This document shows positions 36,869-45,252 of a DNA stretch of 64,000 nt, piece after piece. This DNA is from a virus. The notes under the pieces are model-generated. The model did not search any database, had not been told where the DNA came from, and worked only from the letters and a program-made list of their open reading frames with translations. Position numbers and translations under genes: made by a program. The DNA lies in the IMG/VR virus record IMGVR_UViG_3300009159_000063, positions 1 through 64,000 of that record; one strand, written 5' to 3'. Numbering within the stretch: the first letter of the stretch is position 1; each line of letters starts with the position of its first letter.

Positions 36869-37082
36869 GCCAACAAACGTAACAATAACAAATTTAACAG
36901 GATCTTCACCTTATAACGTGTGGGTTTGTGATACAACTTTAACAACCTGTATATATGTTAGTACATTTAGTACGGTACCTTACACATTTGAGGTTCCTTA
37001 CGTATACTCTTCTTTAACAGATTTTATTGTAAAAATTGTTGACAATAATAATTGTATAAAAACTAATACCATTACCGTATAA
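36867..37082 (+). CDS. Stand-alone 71-aa fibre-associated domain
   Basis: MPTNVTITNLTGSSPYNVWVCD followed by LTTCIYVS and a closing FIVKIVDNNNCIKT. The same pattern (VxVCD...xxC.LV...P....VKIxD...C) recurs at the N-terminus of the protein at 47543 and in the 102-aa protein at 47235. Beta-rich, likely an extracellular virion domain. It lies 1 nt from the plus-strand fibre gene and is probably co-assembled with it. Opposite strand to the main tail operon. Confidence 0.7.
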   Translation: MPTNVTITNLTGSSPYNVWVCDTTLTTCIYVSTFSTVPYTFEVPYVYSSLTDFIVKIVDNNNCIKTNTITV

Positions 37083-37083
37083 T

Positions 37084-38706
37084 ATGACTTGTGTTTTACT
37101 TGGAACGTTTTCCTACTCATCAACTAGTCCTGAATTACTTTGTGACGAAATTAAAACTATATCAATTTATGGTGATGATTTAAACTTGGGATCCTTAATC
37201 TATTCAGATTCCTTATGTACAGTGTTGGTAAATAATGGATTTTATTCTGACGGGATTAATACATATACAGTTGGTGAAACAAGTGACAGGGGAACCATAG
37301 AAACCATAGAACCTTGTGCCGAATGTAATACAGAATACTGTATCTCAGGTACAGACACGTATGACGATAACTATACGTTTAATGGATCTTATAACGGTTT
37401 CCCATATTATACAGGACAAAGTGGGAGTTATTTGATTTACTATTCGACAGGCGAGACTTGTTGGTGCGTTTCTTCCGTATTAGATGGCCCTTGTGAACTT
37501 TTTGGTAAATCGCCTTGTCTTAGTAATTGTCCTGATTTATGTGAAACATTTTTTACTGAAGGATATTGTGTTGTAAGTACAACAACAACATATAATAGTT
37601 GTGACATAATTGATTTTGAGGCATTATTTAATTGTGATGTCACTCCAACTCCAACTGTTACTCCAACATCAACACCAACACCAACCCCTACAGTAACTCC
37701 AACACCATCTAATGTGTGTAATAGTTTAAATTTTGTCGCAACAGGTATAACATATACCCCAACACCCACACCAACACCTAGCGACACACCAAGTCCAACT
37801 CCAACACCAACAATAGATTGTTTGGTTTCAGGTTTAGTTACATTTAATATTATTGATGATTACATAAGATGTTCAAATAGTAAGAAATTTAGAGATTGTT
37901 TTACAGGAACTGAATATTTTAGTGCCGATCTAATTCTTATAAATGGTGAAATCCCTATACAAGGTTATGTTTATAAAACAATAATTAATGATGAATCTAT
38001 TTGTGCAACTTTCTTAGGTTTAGTGGATAACATAAGTGGTGTTGATAAAATAGAATTAGTGTCAGAACTTGGTCCTGAAAATGAAGGTAAGTGTTTGGAT
38101 TGTATTCCGAGTCCTTCAAATACCCCAACACCTACACCGACATCAACCCCAACACCTACACCGACAACTCCGGTTGGTTGTATTGAGTGTTCATCAATAA
38201 CTAACTTACCTCAAGTCGGTAATTCAATTACGGTTAATGGTATAACAATTACAGGTAATGGAACAGGTACCATAGAAGAAGGAATACTTGGTGGTTTCTT
38301 GGGTTGGTGTCTTACGGGTCCTTTAATACAAAACGGGTTTTTATATTTAGGTAATGGTGTTTTACCTGTGAATTACCCATTCTCATATACTTTAACATTT
38401 AGTCAACCCGTAAATAATATAAGTTTAAGAATAAATGGTTATAATTATTTAAGTCCAACAAATTATGAAACCTTTGCGTTTACGACAAATTCAGGTAACC
38501 CATCTATTTCAAGTTGTAGTTATTGTTGCGCTAAAATTAATAGTAATAACATAGAGGCATCTCCTTGTCCTCAAACATCCCCTCAAGGTAATATTGGTTC
38601 AGGTATATTCACCTTTACAACTTTGACACCATACACAACTCTTACAATAACAGGTAATGGAGCTGCAAATTGTGGAGGTACTGTTTTTGATTTATGTGAT
38701 TTTTAA
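37084..38706 (+). CDS. Tail fibre-like protein with Pro-Thr linkers (540 aa)
   Basis: Cys-rich domains are joined by Pro-Thr linkers at about residues 185-209 (TPTPTVTPTSTPTPTPT), 224-243 and 344-361. An early YNGFPYYTGQSGSYLIYYS segment matches the 'YNGKxYY...W....RWE' module found in the proteins at 43160 and 49763. The C-terminal domain (about 365-540) is a beta-rich region with SLRINGYNYLSPTNYETFAF. It resembles host surface proteins with such linkers. Probably a receptor-binding or accessory fibre. Ends before a bidirectional terminator. Plus-strand placement, opposite the other fibres, is unusual. Confidence 0.7.
   Translation: MTCVLLGTFSYSSTSPELLCDEIKTISIYGDDLNLGSLIYSDSLCTVLVNNGFYSDGINTYTVGETSDRGTIETIEPCAECNTEYCISGTDTYDDNYTFNGSYNGFPYYTGQSGSYLIYYSTGETCWCVSSVLDGPCELFGKSPCLSNCPDLCETFFTEGYCVVSTTTTYNSCDIIDFEALFNCDVTPTPTVTPTSTPTPTPTVTPTPSNVCNSLNFVATGITYTPTPTPTPSDTPSPTPTPTIDCLVSGLVTFNIIDDYIRCSNSKKFRDCFTGTEYFSADLILINGEIPIQGYVYKTIINDESICATFLGLVDNISGVDKIELVSELGPENEGKCLDCIPSPSNTPTPTPTSTPTPTPTTPVGCIECSSITNLPQVGNSITVNGITITGNGTGTIEEGILGGFLGWCLTGPLIQNGFLYLGNGVLPVNYPFSYTLTFSQPVNNISLRINGYNYLSPTNYETFAFTTNSGNPSISSCSYCCAKINSNNIEASPCPQTSPQGNIGSGIFTFTTLTPYTTLTITGNGAANCGGTVFDLCDF
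37641..37815 (+). repeat. Pro-Thr coding DNA repeat (ccaacn-type)
   Basis: Simple repeat of CCAACA/CCTACA units coding for TP; a second block lies at 38118-38168. Similar blocks on the opposite strand are at 41257-41400, 43795-43920 and 50742-51185. Confidence 0.85.
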
Positions 38707-38719
38707 CTTTTATGATAAA

Positions 38720-38748
38720 AAAAAATACCATCTAAAAAGATGATATTT
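38720..38748. terminator. Terminator between convergent genes
   Basis: AAATAcCATC (38723-38732) pairs with GATGaTATTT (38739-38748); T-run on the minus strand, weaker on the plus strand. Confidence 0.6.
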
Positions 38749-38773
38749 AAAATTATTAGTATTTTAATAGATA

Positions 38774-39373
38774 TTATTTCCAAATTTCTTTTGATTTCAT
38801 ATATCCAAGAACACAAGCATATGCGTCAGTTTGATCAAAGTTTTCTTTTTTAAGGGTATTGTTTCTTGTGTATAGCCATTTTATTTGTGGTTCTCTTTTT
38901 GCAACTTTTTCCCATATCAACATCTTCTTATCAACGTCTTTTGGTAATCCTCCAAATAAAACATATTTACCTTTATCATTTTCTTTAACCAACTCAGGAA
39001 AAGCAAATTTCCTTGAATTGTATGTTGATATAAATTCGGGTACTATATTTAGAGTTTCATATATTTCTTTAAATATAAAACTGTTAAATCTTAATAAAGT
39101 TTGTACTGTATACACATTATTAGAGTTCATTAACGGTTCTTCAATAATAACACTAACAACCCCTAAATTTTTATATTGTATTAACTTTTCTCTAAAAATC
39201 TCACACTTAAGTAATAATTCTTTTAACTTTTCGTCCTCTTTCATTTTTGGTCTTGGCGACACATGTGTTAACTCCAACAATTGTTGTGATTGAATGTCAA
39301 ATAACGCCCATCCTATTGTCTTAGTTGATATATCTAAACCAAGGACCTTTGGTGAATTTTTTATTTTTGCCAT
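38774..39373 (-). CDS. RuvC-like Holliday junction resolvase
   Basis: 199 residues. GLDISTKTIGWA (12-23) holds the first catalytic Asp; VIIEEPLMN (about 75-83) holds the second acidic pair; FDQTDAYACVLGY (about 177-189) ends with the third Asp cluster. This is the RNase H-fold layout of RuvC-type resolvases, which cut Holliday junctions. T4 uses endonuclease VII instead. It works with the gp46/47-like proteins in DNA processing and packaging. Located between the plus-strand fibre gene and the main tail module. Confidence 0.85.
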   Translation of the reverse strand: MAKIKNSPKVLGLDISTKTIGWALFDIQSQQLLELTHVSPRPKMKEDEKLKELLLKCEIFREKLIQYKNLGVVSVIIEEPLMNSNNVYTVQTLLRFNSFIFKEIYETLNIVPEFISTYNSRKFAFPELVKENDKGKYVLFGGLPKDVDKKMLIWEKVAKREPQIKWLYTRNNTLKKENFDQTDAYACVLGYMKSKEIWK

Positions 39374-39397
39374 AAAGTGTTTTTATTATAAAATAAA

Positions 39398-39422
39398 TTA
39401 AACTTTAAAAAATTAAAGTTTA
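39398..39422 (-). terminator. AT-rich hairpin after tail gene
   Basis: TAAACTTTAA pairs with TTAAAGTTTA around the stop codon of the gene at 39420; followed on the minus strand by a T-rich stretch. Low GC makes it a weak terminator. Confidence 0.4.
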
Positions 39423-42125
39423 AAAATCTATTTTAACTAAGTACTGTTGGATTCCCTGTCTTAAAACAGGTGATTGTAATTTAGACATAACTAATATATC
39501 TTTATCTTCATCTAACAATGCAATTTCGGTTATATAAGATTTTGTACCTTGTTTCCAAGTTGGGTTTGTTGTATTTTGGAACTCGGTAAAATTTAAATTA
39601 ATTTTATATTTCATCTCATATATTGTTGCCATAATATCAGACTCAAAAGACCCATAAAAATAGTATTCATCACCAAAATTTAAATCAGGTACATCATTAC
39701 CAATTTTTGTTAAATTAATGTAATTACCTAAATCATAATATGGTGCTTTATCATATTGATCTTTAGTTATAACAAATGTATTATTTGTTAATGTGTCTTG
39801 GGTTACTATACCTCCTAAATCACTCGTATAATCAATTACTCTCCAATTTGATGGGTCAGGTCTTTGACCTGTTACCACTTTTTGACAAATTATTTGGAAG
39901 TATTCCGCAAAATAACCTTTTGTGATGTCACAAGTTTGTGGACATATTGTTGTTGTGGTGGTGATTGGGTAATAAGTAGTGGTTGTACTTGTGATTGGAT
40001 AATAAGTGGTACTTGTAGTTGTGATTGGATAATAAGTTGTAGTTGTTGTTGTTATTGGATTTTCCCCCAAACAATTAAACTCTCTTCCAAATCTTACCGC
40101 CACGTTTTGTGAAACATTAGGACTACAATCATTATTATTACCGACTAATTTAACATAGTAATTACAATGTAGTGAATTAGTACTACATGTTTTATTTGTA
40201 AATCTATAAGTTACATACATAGTTTCTCCATTACCTGTAAGAACCCCATCAGCATTTAAAGATGCTTGTCCACAAGTGTTAGGGGTTATTAACGATAGTT
40301 GTGGTGCTGGTAATGTAAAGTTTCTATTTGACTTGTAAGACATTGCAGCAATTACCTCTTCATCATCAATAATAATTAATTTACTATCAGGGAATACTTT
40401 ACCAATTCTATTAGGTAGTCCATTTTTATTTTTATTGTTATCCCAAAGATGATAATATCTAATTCCAGGATTATTCATATCATCATTTTTAGTTGTTTGT
40501 ACATATCTCACTTGGAATAGTCCCTTACCTTCAAATTCTGGAGGATCTACCCAAAACGTTTGTCCAAAACAACAATCGGGATTTTTATGCCACATTAACC
40601 ATGGTATATGTAGTCTAAAATTTCTTGCTTGACCTGTAGTATCATCAAGATTTGACGGATCATAAGGTTCTAACGCAAATTTTTCACCATAGAAGAAATC
40701 TATGGTTTGATTAGTGTAGTGTATAATTGCAATCGCTTTTTGTTCTTCAGGTTCAACATCAACAACTTCACCTAAAGAGTTATAATAGAATGTATCTGTT
40801 GTCTCAGCACTTAAAGTGTTATTAATAAAAAATGTCTGACCTGAATTTGAATTGTACCCAAAGTATTCTTTAGACCCGATATAATCTACAGATCCAAAAT
40901 ATTCATACCCTTCATATTTTGTTGGTACTAAACCAGCAGGATTTTCAGTCCATGGAATGTTCATATTCCAAATTTTTACATCAAACTGATCGGTATCACA
41001 TATTGATTCAAAATCAATAACTTGTTCACCCCAATGTGGGTTTGGTGTTAGACTATCATATATAGATGTCATGTTTGGCGGATAAATTAAAGTTCTCGCA
41101 TAACAATGACTAATAACGGTACCGCAAAAATCAGGTGTATTTCTATCTAATGTTATTATATCTTCACAAACATCAACAATTCTATATGTTAATATCTGAT
41201 AACAAGAGTTCATAGAGACCACACAATTAGGTGGTGGTGGTGCCGGACACAATCTACTAGGTGTAGGTGTCAAACATGGTGTTTTAGTTGGCGTAGGTGT
41301 AGGTGTTGGCGACTCACAAGGATTATAATTTTTAGTAACACTTGGTGTCGGTGTCGGTGTTGGTGTTTGAGATGATGTCGGTGTAGGTGTTAATGCCGGA
41401 ACGTCTTGACAATCTCCCCATACCAAGAAATCTCCATCTTCTGTTGTTAAAAATTCAGATAATTCTGTCATTAATATACATGTCTCTGAAATTGGCATTT
41501 GAGATGATGTGGGTGTTGGTGTGAGTGTTGGGGTTACGCTTGGGGTTGGTGTTGGTAAATTAATACAACTACAGTCATACTCTCCAAAACCATCATAATA
41601 AATTGTTATAATATCACCTATAGATGGTTTATTTAAATTCGTATAGTTACATCCAGAATATATTATTTGTACTTTATTTGACCCACTTAATGTGGACATA
41701 TCTATAACATAATTAGAACTAACAACATACTGATCATTAGTTAATGCACTCCAAACTATTGTGTCGGCGGTGGTATTACCCGTAAAAAAACCTCTTAATG
41801 GGGCTCTATTATAAACAGGTTCAACAACAGAGTCCATATATGGTATACCATATGTTGATCCACTAGATCCATCAACATAATAAGGATATTTAATACTTTG
41901 TCTATTTGATTCAGGTACTCCCGCAGAGTTTTGTGTATTGAACGCAGGTTCTAACACAAATAAATTATTGTAATTATAATTTGATGGTAATTTATCGTAC
42001 GACACTTCACTATCCCCTACTTGGAAATACGCAATCTTAAAACTACCCTGTGATAATTTTTTTCTACCTGTGTCAGTAACTCTAGTGTTAACTAACCCTG
42101 ATGTATTTTTAATTATATATGCCAT
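39420..42125 (-). CDS. Tail/baseplate protein with Pro-Thr linkers and TTTTYYPITT repeats (901 aa)
   Basis: The N-terminus TRVTDTGRKKLSQG..IAYFQVGDSEVSYD (about 14-44) is a signature I associate with virion attachment domains of tail proteins ('T.tGR..l..G.l.i..f.iGDsE'). Pro-Thr linkers follow at about 190-207 and 241-295, with Cys-containing pieces between them. A TTTTTYYPITTT repeat is at about 688-722. The C-terminal part (about 725-901) is beta-rich and ends KIDF. Together this suits a long fibre or spike fixed to the baseplate. ATATTTAT box 7 nt upstream. Confidence 0.7.
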   Translation of the reverse strand: MAYIIKNTSGLVNTRVTDTGRKKLSQGSFKIAYFQVGDSEVSYDKLPSNYNYNNLFVLEPAFNTQNSAGVPESNRQSIKYPYYVDGSSGSTYGIPYMDSVVEPVYNRAPLRGFFTGNTTADTIVWSALTNDQYVVSSNYVIDMSTLSGSNKVQIIYSGCNYTNLNKPSIGDIITIYYDGFGEYDCSCINLPTPTPSVTPTLTPTPTSSQMPISETCILMTELSEFLTTEDGDFLVWGDCQDVPALTPTPTSSQTPTPTPTPSVTKNYNPCESPTPTPTPTKTPCLTPTPSRLCPAPPPPNCVVSMNSCYQILTYRIVDVCEDIITLDRNTPDFCGTVISHCYARTLIYPPNMTSIYDSLTPNPHWGEQVIDFESICDTDQFDVKIWNMNIPWTENPAGLVPTKYEGYEYFGSVDYIGSKEYFGYNSNSGQTFFINNTLSAETTDTFYYNSLGEVVDVEPEEQKAIAIIHYTNQTIDFFYGEKFALEPYDPSNLDDTTGQARNFRLHIPWLMWHKNPDCCFGQTFWVDPPEFEGKGLFQVRYVQTTKNDDMNNPGIRYYHLWDNNKNKNGLPNRIGKVFPDSKLIIIDDEEVIAAMSYKSNRNFTLPAPQLSLITPNTCGQASLNADGVLTGNGETMYVTYRFTNKTCSTNSLHCNYYVKLVGNNNDCSPNVSQNVAVRFGREFNCLGENPITTTTTTYYPITTTSTTYYPITSTTTTYYPITTTTTICPQTCDITKGYFAEYFQIICQKVVTGQRPDPSNWRVIDYTSDLGGIVTQDTLTNNTFVITKDQYDKAPYYDLGNYINLTKIGNDVPDLNFGDEYYFYGSFESDIMATIYEMKYKINLNFTEFQNTTNPTWKQGTKSYITEIALLDEDKDILVMSKLQSPVLRQGIQQYLVKIDF
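39961..40060 (-). repeat. 30-bp tandem repeat encoding TTTTYYPITT
   Basis: Three full units and a partial fourth (30-bp period, 10 codons), differing at a few Ser/Thr codons. Confidence 0.9.
41257..41400 (-). repeat. Pro-Thr coding repeat, minus strand
   Basis: Runs of ggtgtn units (read on the plus strand) code for TPTPTP on the minus strand; another block at 41505-41555. Confidence 0.85.
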
Positions 42126-42132
42126 TTAAATT

Positions 42133-42140
42133 ATAAATAT
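42133..42140 (-). promoter_or_regulatory. ATATTTAT box of tail gene
   Basis: Exact octamer, 7 nt before the ATG at 42125. Confidence 0.5.
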
Positions 42141-42153
42141 TAAATAACTTTTT

Positions 42154-43158
42154 TTATTTGTTAAAAACTACCTTCGTAACATTACAACAATTGCAATTAA
42201 TTACTTGTAAATTTTTTAAAGTTAATGTCAAATCTTGACTACCATTATAACATAAAGTTTTAACGTCAATATTTGGACTAATACTACTCATAATATATCC
42301 TATTAACGTGTCCCCACTTTCAATGGTTAAATTTTGCCATTCTTTTATTTTAATTATTCTATAATTACTACCAATACATGGTCTTTGTAAGTTAGTAACT
42401 TGGGTGTTTTCACTAAAATTTGTGTATTCACTTATATCTCTATTATTAATATAGACTTGTTCGGTATAATTTTGTATAACAGAATTTACTTCTGGTCCAT
42501 AATTTAAAACATTTTGATAAACAAGATCAAATTTTAATTTTATATTATTTGTTAATTCAGGATTACAAACAACACTAAATTCTCCATTAGTTTTATTATA
42601 ATTTAATGTAACAAAATATTGTGTAGATTTATTTTTTGGTATTATAACTTCCTTAATTGTTTCCGATTCTTTACTATCAACAACTTTAACAACATATTTA
42701 CCTTCACATAGATTTTCAATTATGTTTCCAAGTTGTTTTTTATCATTTAAAAAATATTTAAAAGGTCCTATCCCACTAAAAGTATCAATGATTAAAGATC
42801 CGTCACATTTACAAGAACTGTTTTTTATGTTAACACTATAATCAACTATCACATTATTAACGCAATCTCCTGTTGTAATTCTAATATTTTTTATTTGTTT
42901 AGGTGGTCTTGATCCCAAAATCTGCCATCCAGATAATGGAACATCATTTGTGGTATATGTGAAAATAAAAGTATTTTCAACCCCACTTAATACCCATTGG
43001 TTTGTATCTCCCGTATACCAAAATATGGTATATCCATTAGAATTAACCCAACTATTTTTTCCATTAACTTCATTTGATGGTTCAAAAGCGTAAGTCTCAA
43101 CTTTTCTAACGTTATTCTCCAATACTTCAGATAAAAGACATAATTCCATACTATTCAT
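42154..43158 (-). CDS. Tail fibre-associated protein with SprB-like domain (334 aa)
   Basis: An N-terminal WVNSNGYTIFWYTGDTNQWVLSG segment resembles the 'x-x-W....RWE' module of the neighbours. Next is GWQILGSRPPKQIKNIRI. A C-terminal SprB-like unit follows: CDGSLIIDTFSGIGPFKYFL...ENLCEGKYVVKVVDSKE (about 137-173). The last 150 residues are beta-rich with CNCCNV near the end. Likely a minor fibre part. It starts 1 nt after the stop of the gene at 43160. Confidence 0.6.
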   Translation of the reverse strand: MNSMELCLLSEVLENNVRKVETYAFEPSNEVNGKNSWVNSNGYTIFWYTGDTNQWVLSGVENTFIFTYTTNDVPLSGWQILGSRPPKQIKNIRITTGDCVNNVIVDYSVNIKNSSCKCDGSLIIDTFSGIGPFKYFLNDKKQLGNIIENLCEGKYVVKVVDSKESETIKEVIIPKNKSTQYFVTLNYNKTNGEFSVVCNPELTNNIKLKFDLVYQNVLNYGPEVNSVIQNYTEQVYINNRDISEYTNFSENTQVTNLQRPCIGSNYRIIKIKEWQNLTIESGDTLIGYIMSSISPNIDVKTLCYNGSQDLTLTLKNLQVINCNCCNVTKVVFNK

Positions 43159-43159
43159 A

Positions 43160-44215
43160 TTATACGCAATGACCTAAAGTAGATTCGTTTATTCCGTATA
43201 TTACAGATGGATTATTAATCCAATTTTCGGTGATAGTACTATTAGGATAATCAGAAGAATTACTCAAATATGAATAATAAGACCCTGAAGGTCCTGCCGT
43301 TGGGTTAAATATTTGCCAAAACTCCCATCTATTATCAACATCATCCCAAAATACGTATCCAATTAATGATGGTGGGAATGTTGAAGGATTATATACTCCA
43401 TAGTAAAACTTATTATTATACGTTCCTGCAACATAAGCATTACTTGTAATTATTATAGGTGTTGTCCCATTTTTAACCACAGTAAAACACATATCTGTTG
43501 GCGGATAACTACATAAACCATATGATGTTAACATATATGTAACTCTTTCACTAACCCAATCAACTGTGTTATCAACAGGGAAACTATTTGTTGATGGTAA
43601 ATACGCAAGTAGTAACCCTCCACCTAAAACTAAAGTCATTTCCCATCTATTTAACGTTGAGTTCCACCAAACGTAAGCATTTCCTCCAACACCAACTAAA
43701 GTATAATAGTACTTACCATTATAAAGTCCTGTTGATGGTATTGTTGTATATATTGGGCCCAAAAATTCATATTCAGTTGTAAAACAAATGATTGGTTCTG
43801 GAGTTGCCGATGGTGTTAGACTAGGTATCGGTGTTGCCGTTGGTGTTAAAGTAGGTGTAGGCGTAATGGTAGGTGTCGGTGTAGGTGTTGGTGTTCCTGT
43901 TGGTGTGGGCGTTGGTAATGCCGTAGCACTTAAAATACATGTTGTATTAACAATAAAATCACCATAAGAATCTGTTATTGTAACAGGGTATTCTCCAACC
44001 CCTAAATTTGTAATTGCTGGAGCTATATTTCCGTTTTCCCAAGAAATTGTATATGGTGGTGTTCCTCCCGTAACTCCAACCGCAATAGATCCATTAAAAG
44101 TTGTAACATTTGTTGGTTCTTTACTGAAGCATTTAGCCCCCATAGGAAATATTGTGAGAACGTCACATTCATTTCTTGGTTCAATACTTGGTTTTGGTCT
44201 ATCAGGTGATGCCAC
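43160..44215 (-). CDS. Pro-Thr linker fibre protein with duplicated C-terminal domain (351 aa)
   Basis: GTG start at 44215 (MASPDRPKP), supported by a TATTTAT box 14 nt upstream. An SprB-like N-terminal domain (GGTPPYTISWENGNIAPAIT..GEYPVTITDSYGD, about 50-90) precedes a 40-residue Pro-Thr linker (about 98-140). Then two copies of a 'YNGKYYY...W....RWE' domain of about 100 residues each. Each begins with CFT and ends near a Cys. The same domain is in the protein at 49763. Likely a receptor-binding fibre or adaptor. Just upstream in the transcript lies the glycosyltransferase gene. Confidence 0.7.
   Translation of the reverse strand: MASPDRPKPSIEPRNECDVLTIFPMGAKCFSKEPTNVTTFNGSIAVGVTGGTPPYTISWENGNIAPAITNLGVGEYPVTITDSYGDFIVNTTCILSATALPTPTPTGTPTPTPTPTITPTPTLTPTATPIPSLTPSATPEPIICFTTEYEFLGPIYTTIPSTGLYNGKYYYTLVGVGGNAYVWWNSTLNRWEMTLVLGGGLLLAYLPSTNSFPVDNTVDWVSERVTYMLTSYGLCSYPPTDMCFTVVKNGTTPIIITSNAYVAGTYNNKFYYGVYNPSTFPPSLIGYVFWDDVDNRWEFWQIFNPTAGPSGSYYSYLSNSSDYPNSTITENWINNPSVIYGINESTLGHCV
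43795..43920 (-). repeat. Pro-Thr coding repeat, minus strand
   Basis: TP-rich linker of the protein at 43160; near-identical units recur in the genes at 39420 and 49763. Confidence 0.85.
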
Positions 44216-44229
44216 TTTCTTTTTTATTT

Positions 44230-44236
44230 ATAAATA
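44230..44236 (-). promoter_or_regulatory. TATTTAT box
   Basis: 14 nt before the GTG at 44215 and 4 nt from the end of the glycosyltransferase gene. Confidence 0.45.
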
Positions 44237-44239
44237 CAA

Positions 44240-45217
44240 TTATTTGTCGTTTTCAATGAAAGATTTCATAACTTCTATATATTTGATCGTTGAATTATTA
44301 ACTTCAACATAATCAAAATGATTAGGGTTATTCCTTAATTTTTCAATTGGGTCTACATTTATATACTCGCCCTTGTAAAACTTAATTCTTTTAAGATTGT
44401 CAGTTACTCCGGCCATGTGTAGTATTGGTTTTTTTTCGTACACTTGTATTGGGTCTGTTGCCCAAGAAAAATCTAACTCTTTTGTTATTTTTGTGTCGTT
44501 ACCGTTTAACCAAAGATTCCAAAGTAATGACCACATCTCTGCAGTCCAAAATTGGATCTCTCCTGGATTTATTGGGAATCTTTTTTGATAATCTAACATT
44601 TGGTTATACAAAGGAGTACAATCGGTATATATTTTTTTCCACAGATTATGATCTGTATTTTTGATTAGGTACTGTCCTCCTCCTGAATTTTCTTGATTAC
44701 ATTTAACACAATCAACACTAACTCCAATAACATCAACCATTTCTTGTAATAATTGACCTTTTTCAGATGTTGGGTGGTTTTTTTCATATCTATTACAACA
44801 ATCCATAATATAATTGTAACCTATGTAACCAATTGTGTCTGAAAGATATGTTATATCATCATCTAATAATAAATTAAAATTAGGTAAATAATTAAATATA
44901 ATATCGGCATCGTGTAGAAAAAATAACTTACCAAATTCAGGATATTCCTCTAACCATTTAGAGATTAGGTAAGGTTTAACGCTTGGTATATACGTTTTTA
45001 CGTCTCTATTATCCTCATAAAAATGAATGTTTATTCCAAAATCTTTTAATTTTAAGGCATCTTCAGTCGGGGTTTTAGCTCCGTGTACCATGGCAAAAAT
45101 TACGTGAATTTGGTTTGGGTCAATTCCTTTTTCTATAAAATTGTGAACATAAAGTTTAATTTGCCAATGAAAATATGGAACATCGGGTTGTGCGGTTACA
45201 AATACAATATCTTTCAT
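44240..45217 (-). CDS. Glycosyltransferase-like protein in the tail module
   Basis: 325 residues. An alpha/beta start (MKDIVFVTAQPDVPYFHWQI) leads to a GT-A-like core with a DxD motif HDADIIF (102-108) that would bind Mn2+ and the nucleotide-sugar. Later come SGGGQYLIK (about 180-188) and KKPILHMAGVTDN (about 275-287). The layout resembles hydroxyproline/protein O-glycosyltransferases of the HPAT type, but that subgroup is a guess. Its flanks are Pro-Thr fibre genes, so the target may be the Thr- and Pro-rich linkers. Host glycan or DNA modification is the alternative. No TATTTAT box directly upstream. Confidence 0.65.
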   Translation of the reverse strand: MKDIVFVTAQPDVPYFHWQIKLYVHNFIEKGIDPNQIHVIFAMVHGAKTPTEDALKLKDFGINIHFYEDNRDVKTYIPSVKPYLISKWLEEYPEFGKLFFLHDADIIFNYLPNFNLLLDDDITYLSDTIGYIGYNYIMDCCNRYEKNHPTSEKGQLLQEMVDVIGVSVDCVKCNQENSGGGQYLIKNTDHNLWKKIYTDCTPLYNQMLDYQKRFPINPGEIQFWTAEMWSLLWNLWLNGNDTKITKELDFSWATDPIQVYEKKPILHMAGVTDNLKRIKFYKGEYINVDPIEKLRNNPNHFDYVEVNNSTIKYIEVMKSFIENDK

Positions 45218-45252
45218 ATTGAAAATATATTCGTAAAAGTAAAAAAGTGAAT

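Noticed and set aside
39961-40060. Tandem repeat considered as a CRISPR-like array
   Set aside because: The 30-bp units are contiguous and in frame, with no spacers; they encode a TTTTYYPITT protein repeat.
44213-44215. Downstream ATG as the start of the fibre gene at 43160
   Set aside because: GTG at 44215 has a TATTTAT box 14 nt upstream, whereas the first downstream ATG would remove part of the folded N-terminal domain.
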